From assembly GCA_016711345.1 (NCBI GenBank), contig JADJTD010000001.1, positions 3,722,001 to 3,786,000 on the forward strand: a DNA stretch of 64,000 nucleotides, read 5' to 3'. This stretch comes from Chloracidobacterium sp. (GTDB taxonomy: Bacteria > Acidobacteriota > Blastocatellia > Pyrinomonadales > Pyrinomonadaceae). The translations under genes and the position numbers were made by a program. Each line of letters opens with the position of its first letter. Positions within the stretch are counted from its first letter, which is position 1. Shown piece by piece: positions 35,808-42,947 of the stretch. Under the pieces are notes generated by a model that was given only the letters and a program-made list of their open reading frames with translations, did no database searches and was not told the DNA's origin.

Positions 35808-38800
35808 TTACAACGATGCGCGAAATTTTCGACGTACGCTTGCTAACGCTCCCGTCGAAACTGTTTTACTTGGAATGGTCTGACTTCCATTTCGGTTGAT
35901 CTCGTCCTCGTTCTCCGCTGCAACTGAAAGCTCGACCCGTCCGTAAGTTATTGTTGTCAACAGATCGCCTTCGTTGAACATGATCCGCTCGAACGAAAGT
36001 GGCGATGCTGAACCGGGCTTACCGACTGGCGTGAACCTAAGGTTCAAAAGAACGCCATCGCCGTCTATCGGATAAGCGCCGTAAACAACAACCCTCAAAA
36101 GCCCGGGATCAGTCGCATTTGTCACAACTGAAAGCCCGCGGCTTGCTGTTCCTTTCACATCTACCGGATCAACCAAAGGCTGTATGACTGTTGGATCATA
36201 TCTGAGATCGAACTCATAGGCGATCACGCCCTTGTTCGCAATACCCCTAACATTTACCGGAACCTCGATCTCTTTATAAACAGCAGTCAGGGCTGGCAAT
36301 CCAACCGTGATGCCAATATCCCGCCCGCTGCTTTCTGCTTCTGCAAACTGTTTACCATCAAAAGGCCTCGCTCCTGTGTTGTTCCAGTTTCCCGAAATCT
36401 CGCCCATCAGTAGTGCTGAGAAGTCTTCTCCTGAAATGCTGCTTGCAACCGATGCGTAGTTTCTGTTTGTCGGTGTAAATCTCCAGGTCGATGTCGAACC
36501 GATTCCCGGTGCGACGTAGGGCGGTCCGGCAACAAATTTTGCGATCATCGCAGCATCGAACGACGTGACCGAAGTGTTTCCGCTGACATCTGCAACGATC
36601 AACTGATTACCTGTCAACTGCGGGTTAGGCGGCCCTGCAACGTGCTGTGAGATCCGGGCGGCATCGAATGAAGTAATGCTGTTCGATCCACCCGTTTTTG
36701 TCGGCGTCACAGTATATGAGCCTGCACCGAAACCAGTCAGCGCGTATTGCCCCGCGTTTGCGTCCGGAGCGGCAGTCGTTGTCGAAACGTTCGGCGAACC
36801 CGCACCGCTGATCAGTACGTTTGACACAAAACGTGTAGCCGCAGGAATTGCATTTCCATAAGTAATGGTTCCGATAATCGCAGGAGAGCTCGAAGGTGTA
36901 GGAGTATCTGTCGCTGTCGCCGTTGGCGTTGGTGTATCCGTCACAGTTGCCGTCGGTGTTGCTGTCGGCGTCGGGCCAGTGCCGCTGCTTGTGCCCACAA
37001 ATGACGCAGTGGTTGATCTTCCGCGCCAACTTATATCGACATTTACCGGGCCCTCGCCAACGAAGTTCCACGACAGTCTGTCATTTACATTCAGGACATT
37101 CGGGTTGGACGCTGTAACATTTAGTTCGGCCGGGGTTATCCATCTGAGAAGGCTGAGCGGCGGATTGCTTGGAGTGTTGATGTCGGAGTAGATCGCACGG
37201 AGATGCGGTTGGATACCAGAGCCTACGGGATACTCTCCCGTGTTGGGTTTGATCTCGATGGATGTAAGGTTAAATGCGGGTGCACTCGGTTCGGTGGAGA
37301 AAGCAAGTATCGGTTGGCCGGTTATCACTTTTCCGCTGACGGTCGTCGCCGTTCCGTAAAGCGCAACGTCTCCGAGCACGTCCATATCAATATTGAGCGA
37401 CACCTGACCAGGCTGCCCAGAGACTGAAGTGACCGAAACTCCTTGAGCTGATATCCCGTTTACCCCGTAACGTTCGGCCGACCAGAAAACTGGTGCGGCA
37501 AACGTTTCGCCCGCTGGCAGATTGAATTGGTACGTTCTTGTGACAGAACCAGCGATACGATCATTTTGGTTTGATCTACTGACGATCAAACCGATGCTTT
37601 CTGCAATGCCTGGCGTTACGTTTTCGGCCGCTGTCTGAATGTTGTCGACGACTGATTGAGGGATCGGAGCAGGCAGGCGAAATGACCCGAAAACACGTTC
37701 AGACGCAGGCAGGGCAGGGTCTTGATCGAGCGCACGTATGGTGTGCAGAGCTACCTCGGATGCCTGTACCTGGCCGGCCGTTCCCCCGAATAGGTCGACA
37801 CCTGCACCGAGATCGATGCTAAAACCCGTCGGGTCAACGAAGGCGTGCGAGACCAGAAGACTCGATGGCATTTGATAAGAGTTGTCTGGCGGGCTTTGTC
37901 CCGCTTCGGGTGTCGTCCCCGTCATACTGTCAAAATCGACGACGCCGTCCGATCCGCGCGGCAGCACTAGGCCTCCGTTGGCATTGTTCAATCCCAGTCC
38001 GTAGTCGGAATAGCTGAACGCCGAGAAACTTGGAGCAAGGCCATAGTTGACGGTCGTCTGAACAAGATGAAACTTCGCCGCCGGATCCGGTGCCCATGGT
38101 GCACTCGATCCCGGCTGATTGATGTGCATGATCTGAGGCCCCGCCGGGTCGAACTTGTTCTGGGCCGTGCCATTTGAGATCAGAAAATTTGACACCAAAC
38201 CGGAGATTCCGAGCGATCTGCGACCGGACGAGGTGCCCTGAAACCGGCCCTGTAACGCCAACATGTACCTTACGATCCTCGTGCCGTTATGCGGCGAACC
38301 AATAGTAACAACACGGTGAAAGCGTCCGCGATTAAAATTATCAGGGTTGCGAAAAGGTTGTGGCGAGAACGGATTGCTGTTTTTTGAACTGAGCAAGCGC
38401 GTCAATATCCCGCCCTGGCTATGTGCGACGACATCATGCCGCGTCATTGCCCATCCTGTCAAGATCGATGAACGCATCTCGTCAAACTCATTCCAAACCA
38501 GTGGCACCAACTGATGAAACGGAAGGACCGTATTTTGCAGCTCGGTCGCCGGATAGTCGACCGGCAGGTTTCCGTATTTGATGGTACGAATAAAATCTGG
38601 TTGACCATTGAGCGTTCGCGGTCTCGACGTGCTGAGGACGCCCTGAAAAATGTCGCCCCATTCACCATCGGTATTGTATCCGTGGATCAAAGCGATCGGA
38701 GGTTTGCGAATATAAAAGACCTTCTGGCCGGCCTCCAGTTGGGTGGCGAGGTTGGTAAATTTTAGCCGGACTTTGAGCTCGTTTGTGCCGCTGTCGAAAT

Positions 38801-41336
38801 GAAGTTGGTCGGAACCTATTGGCAAAAGGTATGCATAACGAGTATTGGCGGCCGCCGTAAATGTTAGATCGCGGTCGGTCGTCCAGGCACCTGAATTCAA
38901 AGCCAGCAGCCTGTCTGCGATCGGAACCCCGTCAAGGGTACCGCCGCCCATGATCTCCGCTTCGACGCGGTACTGAAGTTCACCGCCGCCGGGAAACGCC
39001 TCTATTGGCACAGTCAACTCAAAAAGAAGCGGGGTAACTCCGTCTGCGACGAGTCCCTTTGTCACGCCTGGCATCGCGGTCAGATCTGCAGGCGTTGTCT
39101 CAAATATGAGGGGTGCGTCGATATCGTTCAGGCCTTGATTCACACTTCCCTGTGTTAGCCCGCCTAGGTTCGGCCGCCGCATAGTTGTTTGAACATTGCC
39201 CCCATCATATGTGTAAACGGCTCCGTTTGGGTTGGTCGACGCACCGGGGGAGCCGATGAACATGATACCGCCCTTGATCACCACCGACGTTCCGAAATAT
39301 GCTCTCGCCAACGATGCGTCGTTGATCTGGTCGGTCTCAAACCATTGCACGGTTCCACGGGTAAAAACGTATGCGGCTCCCTCGACCGTACTGCCCGGTC
39401 CTTCATCTCCGGGAGCTCCGATCACGATCGTTTCACCCTCGATCGCGACTGCTCGTCCAAAGTTGTCGTTGTTGTAACCATCGCTGGCATTCACTTTTTG
39501 AAACTGTGACCATGATCCGCTGGCTCGCGTGAAAATGTAGGCGGATCCCGGCAATTGGGTACTATTGCAACGCCCTGCATCCGCTCCGAAAACGGCTATG
39601 TCTCCTGAGACCGCGACGGAGCTCCCGAAACACGAATTTACCGATGGATCTTTCGGCACAAGTTGCTGAGGTGCTCCCCACGATGAACCGATCCGGGTAT
39701 AGGCCATAACGAGTCCTGGACCCGCGGAGGTGCCAATAACCGTATTTTTGGAAGGTGCCAACAGAGTATTCCCTTCGAGGACGACCTCTTGGCCAAACCC
39801 CAGGCAATTTGAACATGTCAATTTCTGCTGCTGAGCCCAGGTATTGCCAACACGGACGAAGGAATAGACTCCGGCCGCAGGGGTTTGGGCTGGCGGGAGT
39901 TGCGGATATCTCCGGGAAGCTCCAACCACTAGCTGGTCGCCTTCGAGAGCGACTGATTCTCCAAAGGTGAGGCCCTTGGCGGTGTCAGCGGCCCTTATCA
40001 GTTGCTGAAATGTCCACACATTTCCGCTGCGCGTGTAAACATAGACAGCGCCATGAACCTGGCCGGCGACCGAATTATCGAACTTCGTATGGGGAGCTCC
40101 TACCGCCACCGTGTTGCCCGATATAGCGACGCTCGTACCATATTGCTCATCATTGATACCATTTGATCCCGGAAAGAGCCGGATCTGCAGGGTCCAGACG
40201 CCGCCTTGTAGAACGAATACGTAAGCTATGCCCGTCGCTGTAGTTGCATCACGAGAGGCCTGATATGCACCCACGACAGCTGTATCGCCGGAAATGGCTA
40301 CGTCCCAACCAAATCGATCGTCGACGTTCGTGAATAGTCCAGGGTTATCGATCCTCTGTCGCTGAATAAATGTCGGGTCAATCGTTATCGGATAGATAGC
40401 CGATGCATCCTCAACCTCAAACCAAACTTCACCTTCTTTTTCGGTGAGCATTCGTGAAGAAAGTTCTTTTCCGTTTGCGTCCCATGACTTGAGCTTTTCA
40501 TACCGCAGGCTGCTCGTCCCTGCGTCGTCGGTCAGCGTCAAGGCTTGTCCGTCTTCGTCTGCCTTCGCAGTGAGATCGCCATTGACGGCCATCACGAGTC
40601 GAAGCGGTTCCCCACTATTTTCAACTTCAGGCCGCGCCGCCAAAGTAAAACCGTGCTCCAACCCTTCCGGTCTATTGACAAACCATTCGGTCAGCTTTTG
40701 ATCCTGTCTCAGCAGTTCGGCGCGATTGCCCGCCGTTCGCCGATTCCCGGCTGCCGCTGACGTTTGATACCGGCCGTAACCCACACTGTCCAGGCGCCAG
40801 TTCGATGTCCGCGTGCGATCCTTCACTGTTGATTTGAGCCGCAATCCGGTTTCGGTGAAACTAATCTCCAAAGCGTTCGCGTCGTTGCGCGCGGTTGTTT
40901 GCGTGCCGGTCGTCTCGATGCGATAGCGCTCTGCGGTTACCGCTTCCAAAAGCGACGTATAGTTGCCCATCGCCTTTAGTTTTCCGATCGCCGAGTCTCC
41001 CTTCATCTCGGGCATATAGTTATATATATCCCGGCCAATGCTCGGCGGATCGGTAACGACCGCAGGTGACTCTAAGGCGTCGTCAACTTTTATCGACGAC
41101 TTCGCCTCAGTGAGCGAGCCGTAGGTTGAATCTTTCCTAAGATAATCTACCGCCGCTTCGCCGTTAAGCGTCGGCATACTCTTGTCCCATTCGTGCGTCG
41201 CTCCGGTTCGCGTATACCGAGCAAGCGACGATATTCCAAGGAACATCACCACGGCAAATCCTGCGATAATAAGCGTCTTAAAGCTCAAAAAGCTGTTAGT
41301 TCGTCTGCAATTTCGTGCGTCGCTTCTGTTCTTCAT
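35808..41336 (-). CDS. Giant surface protein A6: FG-GAP propeller, alpha/beta-hydrolase, dockerin and cohesin
   Basis: A 1,842-residue protein from the ATG at 41,336 (GGAG 6 nt upstream), with a membrane segment at about 20-40 and a unique N-terminal region to about 310. FG-GAP repeats occupy about 315-712 (VAISGDTAVVGAYQ). A PGAP1/lipase-type hydrolase follows: PPIALIHGYNTDG (near 880), nucleophile in VVAHSQGGILTRLL (near 972), IGSPHNGTR and a conserved DYGLGLNN...GSDGVVDFDSM segment. After a short Thr/Pro linker (1455-1482) come the beta-sandwich, dockerin-like pair and cohesin (1675-1812). About 30 extra residues after the cohesin are absent from the other proteins. It is the intact paralogue of split gene A1 and shares its class 2 leader. 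Confidence 0.85.
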   Translation of the reverse strand: MKNRSDARNCRRTNSFLSFKTLIIAGFAVVMFLGISSLARYTRTGATHEWDKSMPTLNGEAAVDYLRKDSTYGSLTEAKSSIKVDDALESPAVVTDPPSIGRDIYNYMPEMKGDSAIGKLKAMGNYTSLLEAVTAERYRIETTGTQTTARNDANALEISFTETGLRLKSTVKDRTRTSNWRLDSVGYGRYQTSAAAGNRRTAGNRAELLRQDQKLTEWFVNRPEGLEHGFTLAARPEVENSGEPLRLVMAVNGDLTAKADEDGQALTLTDDAGTSSLRYEKLKSWDANGKELSSRMLTEKEGEVWFEVEDASAIYPITIDPTFIQRQRIDNPGLFTNVDDRFGWDVAISGDTAVVGAYQASRDATTATGIAYVFVLQGGVWTLQIRLFPGSNGINDEQYGTSVAISGNTVAVGAPHTKFDNSVAGQVHGAVYVYTRSGNVWTFQQLIRAADTAKGLTFGESVALEGDQLVVGASRRYPQLPPAQTPAAGVYSFVRVGNTWAQQQKLTCSNCLGFGQEVVLEGNTLLAPSKNTVIGTSAGPGLVMAYTRIGSSWGAPQQLVPKDPSVNSCFGSSVAVSGDIAVFGADAGRCNSTQLPGSAYIFTRASGSWSQFQKVNASDGYNNDNFGRAVAIEGETIVIGAPGDEGPGSTVEGAAYVFTRGTVQWFETDQINDASLARAYFGTSVVIKGGIMFIGSPGASTNPNGAVYTYDGGNVQTTMRRPNLGGLTQGSVNQGLNDIDAPLIFETTPADLTAMPGVTKGLVADGVTPLLFELTVPIEAFPGGGELQYRVEAEIMGGGTLDGVPIADRLLALNSGAWTTDRDLTFTAAANTRYAYLLPIGSDQLHFDSGTNELKVRLKFTNLATQLEAGQKVFYIRKPPIALIHGYNTDGEWGDIFQGVLSTSRPRTLNGQPDFIRTIKYGNLPVDYPATELQNTVLPFHQLVPLVWNEFDEMRSSILTGWAMTRHDVVAHSQGGILTRLLSSKNSNPFSPQPFRNPDNFNRGRFHRVVTIGSPHNGTRIVRYMLALQGRFQGTSSGRRSLGISGLVSNFLISNGTAQNKFDPAGPQIMHINQPGSSAPWAPDPAAKFHLVQTTVNYGLAPSFSAFSYSDYGLGLNNANGGLVLPRGSDGVVDFDSMTGTTPEAGQSPPDNSYQMPSSLLVSHAFVDPTGFSIDLGAGVDLFGGTAGQVQASEVALHTIRALDQDPALPASERVFGSFRLPAPIPQSVVDNIQTAAENVTPGIAESIGLIVSRSNQNDRIAGSVTRTYQFNLPAGETFAAPVFWSAERYGVNGISAQGVSVTSVSGQPGQVSLNIDMDVLGDVALYGTATTVSGKVITGQPILAFSTEPSAPAFNLTSIEIKPNTGEYPVGSGIQPHLRAIYSDINTPSNPPLSLLRWITPAELNVTASNPNVLNVNDRLSWNFVGEGPVNVDISWRGRSTTASFVGTSSGTGPTPTATPTATVTDTPTPTATATDTPTPSSSPAIIGTITYGNAIPAATRFVSNVLISGAGSPNVSTTTAAPDANAGQYALTGFGAGSYTVTPTKTGGSNSITSFDAARISQHVAGPPNPQLTGNQLIVADVSGNTSVTSFDAAMIAKFVAGPPYVAPGIGSTSTWRFTPTNRNYASVASSISGEDFSALLMGEISGNWNNTGARPFDGKQFAEAESSGRDIGITVGLPALTAVYKEIEVPVNVRGIANKGVIAYEFDLRYDPTVIQPLVDPVDVKGTASRGLSVVTNATDPGLLRVVVYGAYPIDGDGVLLNLRFTPVGKPGSASPLSFERIMFNEGDLLTTITYGRVELSVAAENEDEINRNGSQTIPSKTVSTGALASVRRKFRASL

Positions 41337-41527
41337 TGGTCTCCATCGAGGTCGTTCGCAGTATCTGTACGAATGCTTCAATATTAGATGCGCAATCTTT
41401 CGCGCGACCTCATCTTCAGCAAATCCCCGGTAAGTTACAGATCCTTTGTTATCAGTTCTATATATCTAAGCGTAATAAACAAGCAAAGTTGGACAAAAAA
41501 CTTGAGATTTGGCCAAAGAATCACGCA

Positions 41528-41555
41528 ACATTAGCCTGTATTTCACTTTGGGCAA
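41528..41555 (-). promoter_or_regulatory. Promoter of surface gene A6 (class 2 leader)
   Basis: On the minus strand TTGCCC, 16 bp, TAATGT, in the same conserved block as upstream of A1. The distance to the start codon is about 190 nt, longer than for A1. Confidence 0.55.
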
Positions 41556-41563
41556 TGAACAAC

Positions 41564-41834
41564 TACAAGGAAGATTAGGAATAGAAAAACAGCGAAACTG
41601 TCAGGCCAAAATGTCTTGAAGAATTGGACTTTTGAGGTCAAAATGTCTGTAAGTTGTTGATTCTATTGAGTACAATAATTGTACTTTGGAGTTTTCGAGG
41701 AGAGTAAAATGTTCATACAATTCCGTTGTCCAGGATGTGATATCGCACGGACTATCGACGTACCTGAAGGCAGCACGCGGTAGATATTCCGCTTTGGCTG
41801 AATCGTGCTGTTTCGCCTCTAATTCTTCTCCTTT
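41564..41834 (+). repeat. Intergenic repeat unit R7 (decayed ORFs)
   Basis: The unit is fused to the class 2 leader at TACAAGGAAG. ORF-a has a stop right after NYKED, and ORF-b is frameshifted after TIDVPEG. The unit ends at the stop of cohesin remnant P2. Confidence 0.8.
41670..41684. promoter_or_regulatory. 15-bp dyad of repeat R7
   Basis: GTACAATAATTGTAC, a perfect 7-1-7 palindrome. Compared with R2 two pairs have changed on both arms, although both ORFs of this unit are broken. Confidence 0.75.
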
Positions 41835-42290
41835 TTAATTCCCCACAATCTCGACCAGACCATTAGCCACTGACCCTTGCGTGTCGCCCTCGTTAAACAT
41901 TATCCGATCAAACGAGATCGGCGAAATAGAACCGGCCGAACCAACGGACGTAAATCTGAGATTCAGCAGCACGCCATTCTCATCGATCGGATAGGCCCCG
42001 TAAACCACAACCCTCAAAAGCCCCGGCTCCGAAGCATTTGTAACAAAAGAAAGCCCGCGACTCGCAGTGCCTTTCAGATCAGCTGTATCAACAAGCGGCT
42101 GTATCACCGTAGGATCATATCTGAGATCAAACTCATACGAGATCACGCCTTTGTTCGCAATACCCCGAACATTTATCGGAATAACAACCTCTTTTTCAAC
42201 AGCAATGAGTGTTGGCAATTCAATTGTGATACCTCGCTCCGGCCCGCTTCTTTTTGCTTCTGCCTTCGCCCTACTGTCCGCCGGCCTTTT
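41835..42290 (-). pseudogene. Remnant P2: cohesin end of a leftward surface gene
   Basis: The minus strand encodes AKAEAKRSGPERGITIELPT, a full cohesin (VVIPINVRGIANKGVISYEF...RYDPTVIQPL) and the usual ending GLVEIVGN. Upstream of about 42,290 the dockerin and all N-terminal domains are missing. The sequence there switches to an opposite-strand cohesin fragment. It has no signal peptide or start of its own. Confidence 0.85.
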
Positions 42291-42480
42291 GCGTGTTGTC
42301 GTTTACGGAGCGATACCCATCAACGAAGACGGCGTGCTGCTAAATCTAAGGTTCCTCGCAGTCGGAGCGGAGGGAACAGTTTCGCAGCTCACTTTTGAGC
42401 GGATAATGTTCAACGAGGGCGATCCTGCGGCAAACCTTGTCATTGGAATCATAAAGGTTTCAGCGGTTGAAATAGACTAA
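42286..42480 (+). pseudogene. Remnant P3: cohesin end of a rightward surface gene
   Basis: The plus strand encodes AGLLRVVVYGAIPINEDGV...LTFERIMFNEGDPAANLV and ends VSAVEID then a stop. This is the second half of a cohesin domain. It is joined head to head with P2 at about 42,285-42,290, near a short GGCCGGC-like microhomology. It occupies the same place next to the island's right end as the 3' end of the giant gene in island B. Confidence 0.85.
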
Positions 42481-42541
42481 CTTTCAACGGACGCTCATCG
42501 GAGATCAACGAACGACTTCAGAAATAGTACTTAAAATTGGT

Positions 42542-42661
42542 GCGCCACGTATGCGCCAAGCCAGCCAAACACAAACGCAGGCAGGACAACGAAACTAAAC
42601 TACAATCTAACTGAAAAGCACAATTTCAGACTGAGTAAAACCCCGAAAAACACCTTTCAGA
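42542..42661 (+). repeat. Island A right-end flank, 120 bp
   Basis: Begins GCGCCACGTATGCGCCAA exactly 120 bp before the att core and is related to 55,065-55,184, most strongly in its first 40 bp. It contains a GCGCCA direct repeat and may hold recombinase arm sites. Confidence 0.75.
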
Positions 42662-42708
42662 GACTTCGAATCAGAGGGTCGCAAGTTCGAATCTTGCCGG
42701 GTGTACCA
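42662..42708 (+). repeat. att core 2 (right end of island A, left end of island B)
   Basis: An exact 47-nt copy of the 3' part of tRNA-Arg. The 5' half of the tRNA is absent, so it is not a functional tRNA gene. Confidence 0.95.
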
Positions 42709-42947
42709 TATAACTCTATTAAATGGATAGTTTAGCAGTTACAAATTGTATGCTTATGAGCATGGCTTCTTACCGTGTATGCGCCAACTCATAAAATCAC
42801 ATGGCCGAACAATGTTTTGAGCATATTTGAAGCGTTTTTTTGAGCGTTGGCAATAAGGCAAGAATTTGGTGTCGAGAGTCAAAATGAATAAAACGTGTCG
42901 AAATCTTTCGGGAAGACCTCTTGTCGGTGATTTTAACAGGACACATT
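42709..42947. other. Left end of island B, no gene seen
   Basis: About 240 bp of AT-rich sequence between the att core and the end of the kinase gene. It contains GTATGCGCCAACTCA near 42,778, a partial echo of the right-end flank motif. Confidence 0.5.

Larger units (their letters stand above)
7553..42708. mobile_element. Island A: tRNA-Arg-associated integrated element carrying a surface-protein gene array
   Basis: This 35.2-kb block lies between exact 47-bp copies of the tRNA-Arg 3' end. Its content differs sharply from the flanks: six giant leftward surface-protein genes, three cohesin-gene remnants and seven intergenic repeat units, with no housekeeping gene. No integrase, transposase, relaxase or phage gene is recognisable, so it is either non-autonomous and mobilised in trans or has lost its integrase. 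Because a new insertion lands next to the tRNA, island A would be the later arrival relative to island B. Confidence 0.8.

Noticed and set aside
7841..41834. Repeat units R1-R7 as a CRISPR array or integron attC sites
   Set aside because: They are about 270-370 bp long, coding-like and kilobases apart; no short spaced repeats or attC-type folded sites with an integrase are present.
42662..42708. A second and third tRNA-Arg gene (also at 55,185)
   Set aside because: Only the 3' 47 nt are present. The acceptor 5' strand and D-arm are missing, so these are att sites.
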